Shown one piece after another: positions 1 to 8,559 of a stretch of 64,000 nt of DNA. Position 1 is the first letter of the stretch. Each line of letters begins with the position of its first letter. Origin of the DNA: Ignavibacteria bacterium (GTDB taxonomy: Bacteria > Bacteroidota > Ignavibacteria > Ignavibacteriales > Ignavibacteriaceae); assembly GCA_030693705.1 (NCBI GenBank), contig JAUYAB010000005.1:62001-126000 (forward strand), given 5' to 3'. The notes under the pieces were generated by a model, which worked only from the letters and a program-made list of their open reading frames with translations, was not told where the DNA came from and did not search any database. Made by a program: the position numbers and the translations under genes.

Positions 1-1265
1 CTGCAAATCCTACCGGTCCTTTAACGGTTGGACACGGACGAAACGCAGTCTGCGGAGACACCATCGCAAATCTTTTAGAATGGACCGGTTACGAAGTTGA
101 CCGCGAATATTATTTTAACAACGCCGGCAGGCAAATGCGCGTGCTTGGCGATTCTGTCCGCCTCCGCTATTTAGAACTGCTTGGTGATGTTATCGAATTC
201 CCGGAAGATTACTATCAAGGCGATTATATTAAATCTATCGCCGAAAGTTTGAAAAGTGAATTTGGGGATTCGTTGAGGAATGAATCTGCTGAAGGAAAAT
301 TCAAAGAAAAAGCTGAGAAGGAAATTTTTCTTGATATCGAAAAAACATTGCAGCGGCTAAAGATTAACCATAAAAATTTCTTTAACGAAAACAGTTTATA
401 CGAAGAAAAAAAAATTGAAAGCCTCTTAAAAACTTTTGCCGATAAAAATCTTTCTTACGAAAAAGAAGGAGCGATCTGGCTAAAACTTTCTGAACTTGGA
501 AATCAACAGGATAAAGTAATTGTTAAATCAACCGGGGAACCAACTTATCGCCTGCCGGACGTTGCATATCATATTACCAAGTTTGAGAGGAATTATGATT
601 TGATGGTTGATTTATTTGGTTCGGATCATAACGCAACTTACCCGGATGTGATGGCGGCTTTGCAAGCTTTAGGATATGATTCGAGCAAAGTTAAGGTTCT
701 CATCCATCAGTTTGTAACCATTACGCAAAACGGTGAGATCGTAAAAATGTCAACCCGTAAAGCAAATTACGTTACCCTTGATGAGTTGACTGATGAAGTT
801 GGAGCCGACGTAGTGCGCTACTTTTTTAATATGCGAAACATTTCTACGCACATGAATTTCGATTTAGCTTTAGCAAAAAAACATTCCGATGAAAATCCTG
901 TTTTCTATTTACAGTATGCCCATGCCAGAATTTGTTCTATTATTCGAACGATCGAAAATGAAAATTTAACAGCTTCCACAGATCATCTTGATCTTCTAAT
1001 TGCAGATGAAGAACAAAAACTGATAAGAAAACTCCATCAGTTTGAAGAAGAAGTTTTACTTGCGGCAGAATATTTTGAACCAAATAGAATTGCAACTTAT
1101 CTGGAAGAGTTGGCTGCATCGTTCCATAAATTTTATACGTTCTGCCGAATATTGGGAACGGAAAAAAATCTTGCGGAAGCGCGCATCGCTTTGGCTCTGG
1201 CGACTAAAATTGTTATAAAAAACGGATTGAGCATCCTCGGAGTTTCCGCTCCGGAAAGAATGTGA
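1..1265 (+). CDS. argS: Arginyl-tRNA synthetase, 3' part (5' end outside window)
   Basis: Charges tRNA-Arg with arginine in the cytoplasm. The reading frame is already open at base 3 and has no start in the window, so the N-terminal domain is missing; about 420 residues are present against roughly 550-580 for the family. The class I HIGH signature is seen as HGRN within the first 15 codons (after ANPTGPLTVG), and the KMSKS equivalent is KMSTR at bases 744-758. The C-terminal DALR anticodon-binding domain ends in the characteristic APERM. The gene converges with comF across a short hairpin-containing gap. The identification is secure; only the true start is unknown. Confidence 0.97.
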   Translation, partial: ANPTGPLTVGHGRNAVCGDTIANLLEWTGYEVDREYYFNNAGRQMRVLGDSVRLRYLELLGDVIEFPEDYYQGDYIKSIAESLKSEFGDSLRNESAEGKFKEKAEKEIFLDIEKTLQRLKINHKNFFNENSLYEEKKIESLLKTFADKNLSYEKEGAIWLKLSELGNQQDKVIVKSTGEPTYRLPDVAYHITKFERNYDLMVDLFGSDHNATYPDVMAALQALGYDSSKVKVLIHQFVTITQNGEIVKMSTRKANYVTLDELTDEVGADVVRYFFNMRNISTHMNFDLALAKKHSDENPVFYLQYAHARICSIIRTIENENLTASTDHLDLLIADEEQKLIRKLHQFEEEVLLAAEYFEPNRIATYLEELAASFHKFYTFCRILGTEKNLAEARIALALATKIVIKNGLSILGVSAPERM

Positions 1266-1285
1266 GTTGTTCGTTTAGACACTAC

Positions 1286-1370
1286 GATAAAAGAAAATCG
1301 TAATCGTATTCTTAATCGACTCTAAAATTAAATGTAGAAGGATTAAGATTATGAAAAAGATTACGATAAC
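1286..1370. terminator. Candidate bidirectional hairpin between argS and comF
   Basis: Bases 1297-1305 (ATCGTAATC) pair exactly with 1359-1367, and 1308-1317 pair with 1341-1350 with one mismatch, giving a long imperfect stem in the 125-bp gap between two converging genes. The stem is AT-rich and the flanking T runs are weak, so termination is inferred mainly from position. Confidence 0.4.
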
Positions 1371-1389
1371 GAAAACCGAGGAAGATAAT

Positions 1390-2073
1390 TTATTCGGCAA
1401 GAGCGATGGAAGCCGCATAAATATTAGCTGCTCCGTATGCTTTAAGAACTTTTCCGCACTCACGGATTGTAGCTCCGGTTGTTAGAACATCGTCAACCAA
1501 CAAAATGTTTTTCCCGTTAATTTTATTTGGCTTCCAAACCGAAAATGCTTCCGCCATATTTTCTGCACGTTCAATCATATTTTTCTTTGTTTGAGATTCG
1601 GTATACCTTTTCCTTTTTAAAATTGATTGAGATACCGGAAATCCCGTTACCTTACCGATTCCTTTAGCGATGTAAAATGATTGATTAAATCCTCTCTCAG
1701 CTTTCTTAAGCGAGTGAAGTGGAACCGGAAAAATTAAATCGATCGTCCAATCTGTTTTCTTTTCTTTAAGTGAAACTCCTAACATTCTTCCAAGTTCAAC
1801 GGCTAATAAGAATTTTTTCTGATACTTTACTTGATGAATTATGCTTTGCAGCGGTGAGTCTTTTTCAAATATCAATAGCGGAAAGAAATCAGCAATAATT
1901 TTTGAACCGGAAAATTTTCTTTCGTACTCTGCTTGGAGTAGTTTCTCATCGGAGTAGATAAAAGTATTTCTGCAACTTTCGCAAATAAATTTTTCTTCAA
2001 TCGTGAGTTTCTTTTTACAGGACGGGCAGAATCGGGGAAGAATGAAATCAAATATGGCGAGGAGCGCTTTCAT
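1390..2073 (-). CDS. comF: ComF family phosphoribosyltransferase-like protein
   Basis: The protein resembles ComF/GntX proteins needed for DNA uptake in competent bacteria. It has an N-terminal zinc-finger-like pair of motifs (CPSC near residue 17, CESC near residue 33) and a C-terminal PRTase fold with the PRPP-binding loop LLVDDVLTTGATIRE near residue 190. The length (about 227 aa) is normal. The ATG at 2073 is preferred to the in-frame GTG one codon earlier. It lies 7 bp after the VWA gene on the same strand, so the two are probably co-transcribed. A second competence-type gene, comEC, is found 49 kb away in the window. Confidence 0.88.
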   Translation of the reverse strand: MKALLAIFDFILPRFCPSCKKKLTIEEKFICESCRNTFIYSDEKLLQAEYERKFSGSKIIADFFPLLIFEKDSPLQSIIHQVKYQKKFLLAVELGRMLGVSLKEKKTDWTIDLIFPVPLHSLKKAERGFNQSFYIAKGIGKVTGFPVSQSILKRKRYTESQTKKNMIERAENMAEAFSVWKPNKINGKNILLVDDVLTTGATIRECGKVLKAYGAANIYAASIALAE

Positions 2074-2079
2074 CACTTC

Positions 2080-4200
2080 TTACAAAAGACCTTCTCTTTT
2101 CCTTAGGAACCATTCAACAGCGAACAAGAGGATTATAAACACCAACATAAATTCATTCGACCAGATCCGGTATTCGCTTACTTCAATTTTATTTTTACTG
2201 GTATTTTTAGTAATCTCTTTAAGTTTGTCAAAAAGATTACCATACGAATTATAAAAGAATTTTCCTTTGGTTTCTTTGGCTAAAAGTTTTAACAGATCAC
2301 TATTCATCGTTGTGTTTTGGAGTTCATAGTCTATTTCGCCTACAGAAAATCGCCCGTTGTCTTTACCAAGAGATTGATTTCCCAGTTTTGCTTCTCCTTC
2401 AAATGTGAGATCGCCTTTACCAAGATTATCAATCGTGGTTTCGTATAAACCGTTGCCGATGCTTGAAAATGTAATTGGGAATTCACTCTCGTAATATTTA
2501 ATAGATGCTTTAACTTCCGCATCATTCACAGCGTTAAAAGCTTCATCATAAACCTCAGCGGTGAAATAAATTATTTCTCCAACGGAATAGAACTTTTTAT
2601 TAGTTGAAATGGTAACCTGTTTCTTTTGCTCAACTGCATGAAGCCATTTTGTTCCATTCGAAATAAAACGATCAAAAAGATCGAGTTGCGAAGTCGCCTT
2701 TTGAAGTTTCCATTTCCACACATCGCTTGCTAAGACAGCAATAGAACGCTTGCCGCCTAACCTTTTGGTTATTATTAAAGGCGAGTTCAAAGTAATCTTG
2801 TTGATTTTTGTTTTAGCAAGAACTTCGCTTTCCGGCTTCGCCGTAACGTCCCAATTTGGTTTGAAAACCGGCGGAAGATTATTCCACTGCTCAAGAATAT
2901 CTTTTCCGCCAAATTGCAACAAAGGATTTCGCAACAGTTCGTCCGCAATAACCGGTTGAACTTCAACTACCGATTTATCAGTTCGATTAAAGCTGAAAGG
3001 AAGTTCGTTCTGCAGAATGCGCAGCTTAACCGGATCAACCGATGAAGTTAATAAGAAAAAGTAGGGAAGATTTTTTTCGCGGATGAGTCTTGCAACTTTA
3101 TCTGTTAATTGATTTGATGTTTGTGAAGATGGAAAATTTATCAAATAAAGTACATCTGCTTTTTCGAGATTTTTATCAGGCAAACTTTTTTCGAGAAATT
3201 GCGCTTGTGTTATTTGTGTAAAAGATTGGACGAAATTATTTGTATCAGCTTGCAACGAATTTTTAATAAAGGTTACATCCGCCGAAGGAGCCCCCGCTAA
3301 CAGTACCACAGAGAGTTTGTTGTCCAGTACTTTAACAAATAGCGATTGCCTATTGTTCTCTTTTGAATATTCATTTGGCAACGGGGAAAGAATGAACGAT
3401 ATTTTTTTCTCACCGGGTGAACTTGGTTTATAAGAAAACTCAATATTTTGCTGCTCACTTTCAGAGAATGAAATCTCTTTCGCTTGCAGGAGTGAATTAT
3501 CTTCAAATAAGGAAAGGGTGGTTTTGGAACCGGAGAATCCATGTTGAAGCACCGAAACAATAAACTGTGTGTTTGTTCCGGCGTAAAGATATTCGTTGTG
3601 AAGAATATTTTGGATTGCAACATCTTTCTTTGTGGTCGAATCCCCAACGCCAATGGTAAAAACCGGAACATTCAGTTTTTCAACTTGATATAACGGACTT
3701 GTCCCTTCTGTAAAAATGCCGTCGCTGATGATGGTAACCGAAGCTATATTTTCTTCTTTCTGTAACACCGGGAATATTTTTGAAAAATTTGTCGAGGATT
3801 CGTTAAACAAAAATTTGGCTGAATCAGATTTCAACTCTTCAGAAACATTACTTCCAAAAGAAAATAATTTGTAGGAGTTGGCGGAAAGTTTCTTTATCTC
3901 ATTTAAAAGAATATTCGAGATGAATGGTGATTTTTCTTCGAACTGTTTTAACGATTTAGAATTATCGATAAAAAAATAATGTATCGGCTGGATTACTTTT
4001 TTCTTTTCAATTTTGATTAGCGGCTCAAAGATCAAAAGGAAGAGCAAGATTAGAGCTATTATTCTGATTACGGAAAGAAAGATTTTTTTCGGTAAAGAAA
4101 TTTCCGGAATGGTAGTTCGGTACACAAATATTGCATAGCCGCCAAGCAAAAGGGAGGCGGCAATTAATAATACCCAATCGATCTGGAATGAAATACTCAT
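2080..4200 (-). CDS. Large membrane-anchored VWA-type protein
   Basis: A 706-residue protein with two N-terminal membrane helices (about residues 8-28 and 38-60), a long periplasmic region and a last helix near residues 683-700 followed by a basic RKREG tail. After the second helix, a VWA-like domain carries a MIDAS-type DNSKS motif (DxSxS). The middle resembles the glutamine-amidotransferase-like domain often found in such proteins, and Ig-like beta segments follow. Relatives are usually annotated only as VWA domain-containing or hypothetical proteins. It is related in layout to BatA/BatB and lies outside the bat operon found at 12-20 kb. The ligand is unknown. It is co-oriented with comF and surE. 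Confidence 0.65.
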   Translation of the reverse strand: MSISFQIDWVLLIAASLLLGGYAIFVYRTTIPEISLPKKIFLSVIRIIALILLFLLIFEPLIKIEKKKVIQPIHYFFIDNSKSLKQFEEKSPFISNILLNEIKKLSANSYKLFSFGSNVSEELKSDSAKFLFNESSTNFSKIFPVLQKEENIASVTIISDGIFTEGTSPLYQVEKLNVPVFTIGVGDSTTKKDVAIQNILHNEYLYAGTNTQFIVSVLQHGFSGSKTTLSLFEDNSLLQAKEISFSESEQQNIEFSYKPSSPGEKKISFILSPLPNEYSKENNRQSLFVKVLDNKLSVVLLAGAPSADVTFIKNSLQADTNNFVQSFTQITQAQFLEKSLPDKNLEKADVLYLINFPSSQTSNQLTDKVARLIREKNLPYFFLLTSSVDPVKLRILQNELPFSFNRTDKSVVEVQPVIADELLRNPLLQFGGKDILEQWNNLPPVFKPNWDVTAKPESEVLAKTKINKITLNSPLIITKRLGGKRSIAVLASDVWKWKLQKATSQLDLFDRFISNGTKWLHAVEQKKQVTISTNKKFYSVGEIIYFTAEVYDEAFNAVNDAEVKASIKYYESEFPITFSSIGNGLYETTIDNLGKGDLTFEGEAKLGNQSLGKDNGRFSVGEIDYELQNTTMNSDLLKLLAKETKGKFFYNSYGNLFDKLKEITKNTSKNKIEVSEYRIWSNEFMLVFIILLFAVEWFLRKREGLL

Positions 4201-4232
4201 CAGACGGTCAACGTGTAAAATTGGAAAGTTGG

Positions 4233-4997
4233 TTAAAGCAGCGAATCAATTTTCCACCCGCTCATTTGGTCGTACGTTTCGTGATCTGTTAAATCGAAAT
4301 GAATGGGTGTTACAGAGACATATTTTTGCTTCACAGCAAACTGATCCAACGAAAGATCGTCATCTGTTTCAATAAAATCGCCGGTGAGCCAAAAATATTC
4401 TTTGCCGTAAGGATCAACCCGTTTTTCGTACACATCATCCCATTTGGATTTCCCCTGTTTAGTTAAGCGCATACCTTTAATTTCATTTGCCGGAAGATCA
4501 GGAACGTTTACGTTGAGAAGCGTTCCTTTTTTTAATCCTTTTTCACCGATTAACAAAACAAGTTTTTTTGCAGTTTCGCACGCAGTGGCAAAATGAGAAA
4601 CACTGTGACTGGTAACTGAAATAGCAATAGCCGGAATATCCATTATCGCCGCTTCTCTTGCGGCTGAAACAGTTCCCGAATAAATTACGCTTGTTGCTGT
4701 ATTTGAACCGTGGTTAATACCGGAGACAACAATATCGGGAAGAAAGCCGAGAATATTTCTTACACCCATTTTTACACAGTCGGCGGGAGTTCCGTCAACG
4801 GCGTAGCCAAAAAAATTCCCGTCTTTATAAAATTTTATTACACGCAAAGGATGTTTCATCGTTATCGCATGTCCAACTGCGCTTTGTTCACTTAACGGAG
4901 CAACAACCGTAACCTCGCCGACCTCTTTTAGAGCATTGTATAAATGAAAAATTCCGAGAGAATCAATTCCATCATCGTTTGAAATAAGAATCTTCAA
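4233..4997 (-). CDS. surE: 5'/3'-nucleotidase SurE
   Basis: A metal-dependent nucleoside monophosphate phosphatase acting in the cytoplasm in stationary-phase survival. At 254 residues it has the family length. The N-terminal metal site SNDDG (residues 6-10) and the conserved block SGINHGSNTATSVIYSGT (about residues 92-109), which supplies the Asn/Ser metal and phosphate ligands, are intact. Start ATG at 4997. It is divergently oriented from pgeF across a 129-bp promoter region and is followed on the same strand by the VWA gene. Confidence 0.95.
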   Translation of the reverse strand: MKILISNDDGIDSLGIFHLYNALKEVGEVTVVAPLSEQSAVGHAITMKHPLRVIKFYKDGNFFGYAVDGTPADCVKMGVRNILGFLPDIVVSGINHGSNTATSVIYSGTVSAAREAAIMDIPAIAISVTSHSVSHFATACETAKKLVLLIGEKGLKKGTLLNVNVPDLPANEIKGMRLTKQGKSKWDDVYEKRVDPYGKEYFWLTGDFIETDDDLSLDQFAVKQKYVSVTPIHFDLTDHETYDQMSGWKIDSLL

Positions 4998-5027
4998 AAA
5001 AACTATCCTTTTCTTTAATTAACATGA

Positions 5028-5055
5028 TTGACAAGGAAATATTTTAATATCTTTG
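5028..5055 (+). promoter_or_regulatory. Candidate Bacteroidota-type promoter for pgeF
   Basis: TATCTTTG at 5048-5055 matches the Bacteroidota -7 consensus TAnnTTTG, with TTG at 5028-5030 twenty bases upstream as a partial -33 element. It lies 72 bp before the pgeF ATG in the divergent surE/pgeF gap. Inferred from motif only. Confidence 0.4.
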
Positions 5056-5126
5056 GAAAAGAAAAAATAAACCGTCTTAATTTTCTACTCTAAAATAAAG
5101 TATTTCTTTTACTCTAACTAACTTTT

Positions 5127-5864
5127 ATGGTAATACTCAAATCGCTCTTATTTAATGGCTGCACGAATCTCTCCTTCGGATTAACGACAAAAATTGACAC
5201 GCAGACAGATTCACCTTTCGGTTTTAATCTTTCATTAACCGCGGGGGATGATAATAAAAGAGTTGAAAGGGACAGGCAAAGATTTTTCCGAGAACTCCGT
5301 TTAGAGAATAATGTTGCGACACAACATCAAATTCATAGCGATAAAATTGTCTTTGTCGATTGTCCGGGCGATCAAGGGGAAAGTGATGCAATGATAACCG
5401 ACAAGCCGGGTTTAGGTTTGGCGATAAGCACTGCCGATTGTGTTTCAATATTTCTTTACGAACCGAAACGAAAAATCATCGCCGGAGTTCATTCTGGCTG
5501 GAAGGGAACATCACTCAAAATTTTGGAGAAAACTATAATCAAACTTGAAGAAGAATTTCACGCGAATCTGAAAGAAATTATATGTTATATCGGTCCTTCA
5601 ATCAGTCAAAAAAATTATGAGGTGGGCGAGGATGTAGCAAAATATTTTGATGAAAAGTATTTGTCTCCTAAAGGAGCTAAATTCTTACTTGATGTTGCTA
5701 AAATTAATTATGACATTTTGCGTAAATTTGAAGTGAGGAAAGAAAATATTCAGATTTCCTCATTATGCAGTTATGACTGGAAGTCATTATTCCATTCTTA
5801 CAGAAGAGACGGCAGTTTATCCGGTCGATCACTCGGTGTACTTGCCATGAAAGGAAATTCTTGA
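5127..5864 (+). CDS. pgeF: Peptidoglycan editing factor PgeF (multicopper-oxidase-like laccase-domain family)
   Basis: A YfiH/PgeF family protein that limits misincorporation of amino acids into peptidoglycan precursors; older annotations call it polyphenol oxidase. The 245 residues carry the family metal and active-site signatures: HQIHSDK, the Cys in STADC, and the GVHSGWKGT block. The C-terminal CSYDW...FHSYRRDG motif is also typical. The ATG start at 5127 has no clear Shine-Dalgarno sequence. The stop codon overlaps the TTG start of the following EamA transporter by 4 bp, indicating translational coupling. Confidence 0.92.
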   Translation: MVILKSLLFNGCTNLSFGLTTKIDTQTDSPFGFNLSLTAGDDNKRVERDRQRFFRELRLENNVATQHQIHSDKIVFVDCPGDQGESDAMITDKPGLGLAISTADCVSIFLYEPKRKIIAGVHSGWKGTSLKILEKTIIKLEEEFHANLKEIICYIGPSISQKNYEVGEDVAKYFDEKYLSPKGAKFLLDVAKINYDILRKFEVRKENIQISSLCSYDWKSLFHSYRRDGSLSGRSLGVLAMKGNS

Positions 5865-6763
5865 ATTCTAATTTTAAAGTAGCTTCAAACTATATTTTAA
5901 TTTGTTTGATCTGGGGCTCAACCTGGTTTGCGATTAGACTTGGTTTGGACTCGCTTACCCCTTTAGTATCGGCGGGATTGCGATTCTCAGTAGCTGCTCT
6001 TGTTATTTATATCATTATGCGGATTCGTTCCATTTCGATCCAGAAAGATAAAATTTCGATGCGGTTGTATTACTTCATGGGAATTTTTTCATTCATTCTT
6101 CCTTTTGGATTGGTTTATTGGGGCGAACAATATATTCCTTCGGGATTAGCTGCGGTTTTGTTTGCAGTTTATCCTTTCTTCGTGGCGCTCTTTACACGGA
6201 TTTTTATTCCCGAAGAAAAAATTGGATTAATTAGAATTATTGGAATGATCATCGGCTTTTCCGGAATTATTATAATTTTTTCGCAAAACCTTTTAACTAT
6301 TGGTATGAACTATATTTTGGGAATGACAGCGGTTTTGCTGAGCGGATTTTTACAGTCCACAATCGCAGTTTCAATTAAAAAATATGGACAGCACTTACAT
6401 GCACTTTCGATGAACTTGATTCCTATGGCAATCGCCGGAGTTGGGATGCTCTTGATGGGAATTCTTTTGGAAGACACAAGCCGCTTGAAGTTTGATGTGA
6501 AAGCAGTTTCTTCGGTTTTGTATCTTGGAATTATCGGAAGTGTAGTAACATTCACCGCCTATTATTGGCTGTTGAAAAGAATAAATATTATTTTGCTTTC
6601 ACTGACGGCTTTTATTACTCCGATCATAGCGTTGTTAATCGGTTGGATTTTTTTAGACGAAACGCTTCTGCCGAATCAAGTTTATGGCAGTGCTTTTGTT
6701 CTAACCGGATTGTTGATCGCGAACTTATCGAGTTTGAAACAAAAAATCATGAGAAATACTTAA
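5861..6763 (+). CDS. EamA/DMT family transporter
   Basis: A predicted inner-membrane exporter of metabolites of the drug/metabolite transporter superfamily. The 300 residues contain about ten hydrophobic helices forming two EamA repeats (roughly residues 10-140 and 150-290), with the family opening LIWGSTWFAIRLG. It starts with TTG, overlapping the pgeF stop (TTGA); no ATG is close by. The substrate cannot be told from sequence. It sits between pgeF and folate genes in one run of closely spaced plus-strand genes. Confidence 0.85.
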   Translation: MNSNFKVASNYILICLIWGSTWFAIRLGLDSLTPLVSAGLRFSVAALVIYIIMRIRSISIQKDKISMRLYYFMGIFSFILPFGLVYWGEQYIPSGLAAVLFAVYPFFVALFTRIFIPEEKIGLIRIIGMIIGFSGIIIIFSQNLLTIGMNYILGMTAVLLSGFLQSTIAVSIKKYGQHLHALSMNLIPMAIAGVGMLLMGILLEDTSRLKFDVKAVSSVLYLGIIGSVVTFTAYYWLLKRINIILLSLTAFITPIIALLIGWIFLDETLLPNQVYGSAFVLTGLLIANLSSLKQKIMRNT

Positions 6764-6766
6764 ACT

Positions 6767-7159
6767 ATGTTAAACATTATCAGAATTAAAAAAGCATCCT
6801 TCTACGGATACCACGGAGTTTTTCAACAGGAGCAAAACATCGGCGGTAAATTCGAAGCGGATGTTGATCTCTACACCAATTTTGCTCACGCAGCAACGAC
6901 GGATAAATTGCATGAGACAATAAACTATGAACAGGTCTATAATGTTATGAGCGATCTTGCTCTACGGAAAAAATTTTATTTGATCGAAGCGCTGACCAAC
7001 GCGATGATTGATGAATTATTTCGAAAGTTTCCTACAGTATATAAAATTGCTTTGCGTGTCAGAAAAAATAATCCTCCGATAGGCGGTGTGGTAGATTCAG
7101 TTGAAGTGGAAGTTGTAAAAACGCGCGATGAATGGAATGAGATGATCGAGAAATTATAG
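6767..7159 (+). CDS. folB: Dihydroneopterin aldolase
   Basis: Cleaves 7,8-dihydroneopterin to 6-hydroxymethyl-dihydropterin and glycolaldehyde in tetrahydrofolate synthesis. The 130 residues have the family pattern: the start region with FYGYHGVFQQEQ (the catalytic Glu lies in this segment), the TINYEQVYN substrate-binding stretch, and the C-terminal VRKNNPPIGGVVDSV block. Its last base is the first base of the folK GTG start, so folB and folK are coupled and act in consecutive steps. Confidence 0.94.
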   Translation: MLNIIRIKKASFYGYHGVFQQEQNIGGKFEADVDLYTNFAHAATTDKLHETINYEQVYNVMSDLALRKKFYLIEALTNAMIDELFRKFPTVYKIALRVRKNNPPIGGVVDSVEVEVVKTRDEWNEMIEKL

Positions 7160-7698
7160 TGAGTGAATTGAAAAAACATATTTGCTACATTGGCTTAGGC
7201 TCTAATCTTGACGACAGGTTTTCTTACATAAAAAGAGCGGTAGAACTTGTTGAAGATTCACCTTTTTGCAATGTGCTAAAAATATCTTCAATTTACGAAA
7301 CCAGACCTTTCGGCATTAAAGATCAAGGGAATTTTCTAAACGGCGTAATGGCAGTTAAAACTGAACTTGAACTGCATCCGTTGTTGGATTTTCTAAAGGG
7401 AATTGAACAACAACTCGGAAGAAGAAAAAGAGAAAAATGGGAATGCCGTGAAATTGATCTTGACATCTTATTTTTTGATGATTTAGTTTATTCTGATGGA
7501 AGAGTAACCGTTCCGCATCCTTATATTCCGGTGAGAGATTTTGTGCTCGTTCCGCTTTGCGAAATTGCCCCGGGATTTTTTCATCCGGCATTGCAGAAAA
7601 GTATTTGTGATATTGTGTTACCTGAAAACGAGCATTATGTGGTTAATGTTTTTTGTTCCCCAATTAGTTTAAAGGAATCTTATGGCATTGCAGAGTGA
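7159..7698 (+). CDS. folK: 2-amino-4-hydroxy-6-hydroxymethyldihydropteridine pyrophosphokinase
   Basis: Transfers pyrophosphate from ATP to 6-hydroxymethyl-dihydropterin, the step after FolB. Visible motifs are GLGSNLDDR at the N-terminus, the metal-binding REIDLDILFF (about residues 95-104) and VPHPYIPVRDFVL downstream. The GTG start shares one base with the folB stop. At 179 residues it is slightly longer than the usual 160; the extra C-terminal residues overlap the start of the deoxynucleoside kinase gene by 17 bp. Confidence 0.94.
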   Translation: MSELKKHICYIGLGSNLDDRFSYIKRAVELVEDSPFCNVLKISSIYETRPFGIKDQGNFLNGVMAVKTELELHPLLDFLKGIEQQLGRRKREKWECREIDLDILFFDDLVYSDGRVTVPHPYIPVRDFVLVPLCEIAPGFFHPALQKSICDIVLPENEHYVVNVFCSPISLKESYGIAE

Positions 7699-8347
7699 AA
7701 ACGATATTCGGTACATCGCGGTTGAAGGAGCTATTGGCGCGGGGAAAACTTCCCTTGCAGTAAAATTAAAAGAGCGGCTTAACGCTCAGCTTGTCGTTGA
7801 ACAGTTTGAAGTAAATCCGTTTCTTGAAAAATTTTACAATGAAAGAAACCGGTACGCATTTCAGACTCAGATGTTTTTTTTAGTGAACCGCTACAAACAA
7901 CAGCAGGCGTTACACCAGGAGAATTTATTTTCAGAATATATTGTTGCCGACTACATTTTTGAGAAAGATAAAATTTTTGCCTACCTCAATCTTAGCGGAG
8001 AAGAATTAAAATTGTACGAGTCGGTCTTTCCGCTTTTATTTAAAAATCTCCGCCAACCGGACTTAGTTGTTTACTTGCAGTCGAGCGTTGACAGGCTAAT
8101 GTATAACATCAAAAAACGAAGCCGTCAGATTGAGCGTAACCTTACGAGAAGTTATATTGAGGAATTGAGCGAAGCTTATAACGATTTCTTTTTCCGGTAC
8201 GCTACAACTCCTTTACTTATTGTAAATACCACCGAGATGGATTTTGTAAATAATCAAAAAGATTTTGAAGAATTATTTCAGGCGATATTCAGAACAGACA
8301 GAGGTTTTACAGAGTATTTTCAACCTGAAGCTAAAAGGATTTTATAA
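7682..8347 (+). CDS. Deoxynucleoside kinase (deoxyadenosine/deoxyguanosine kinase type)
   Basis: Phosphorylates deoxynucleosides in the salvage pathway. The 221 residues carry a P-loop GAIGAGKT at residues 16-23, a VADYIFEKDK segment typical of the dNK family (DRS-like region), and the basic LID region with KKRSRQIER near residue 140. It overlaps folK by 17 bp and is followed with a one-base overlap by the small DUF4834 gene. The folK-dNK arrangement recurs in this part of the bacterial tree (from general knowledge). The exact substrate preference cannot be fixed from sequence. Confidence 0.9.
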   Translation: MALQSENDIRYIAVEGAIGAGKTSLAVKLKERLNAQLVVEQFEVNPFLEKFYNERNRYAFQTQMFFLVNRYKQQQALHQENLFSEYIVADYIFEKDKIFAYLNLSGEELKLYESVFPLLFKNLRQPDLVVYLQSSVDRLMYNIKKRSRQIERNLTRSYIEELSEAYNDFFFRYATTPLLIVNTTEMDFVNNQKDFEELFQAIFRTDRGFTEYFQPEAKRIL

Positions 8348-8553
8348 TGTTCATTAAACTTATCATTTATGCATTTCTTATTTATTTCGCTTTAAAGATC
8401 ATTCGTTTTGTTCGAGCAGTTTCAGCTTTAAACGCTTCAAAAAAAAGAGAGAATGTTCCTCCGCCTAAATCTTATAACGAAAGAGATATTATTGACGTTG
8501 ATTTCAAAGAAATTAAGAACAATGAAAATACTGCTGGAAAAGATCAGCAGTAA
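8347..8553 (+). CDS. Small single-pass membrane protein, DUF4834-like
   Basis: A 68-residue protein with one N-terminal membrane helix (about residues 3-22), a short basic stretch, and a polar C-terminus with the motif ERDIIDVDFKEI, which resembles DUF4834 proteins of Bacteroidota. It begins on the last base of the dNK stop codon and ends 6 bp before a GT9 gene, so it is part of the same transcription unit. The function is unknown. Confidence 0.7.
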   Translation: MFIKLIIYAFLIYFALKIIRFVRAVSALNASKKRENVPPPKSYNERDIIDVDFKEIKNNENTAGKDQQ

Positions 8554-8559
8554 CAAAGC

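Noticed and set aside
1275-1463. 62-codon minus-strand frame near the argS end
   Set aside because: It overlaps the end of comF in a different frame and covers the hairpin between converging genes.
3297-3671. 124-codon frame within the VWA gene on the same strand
   Set aside because: Another frame of a long coding region, without membrane, signal or domain features.
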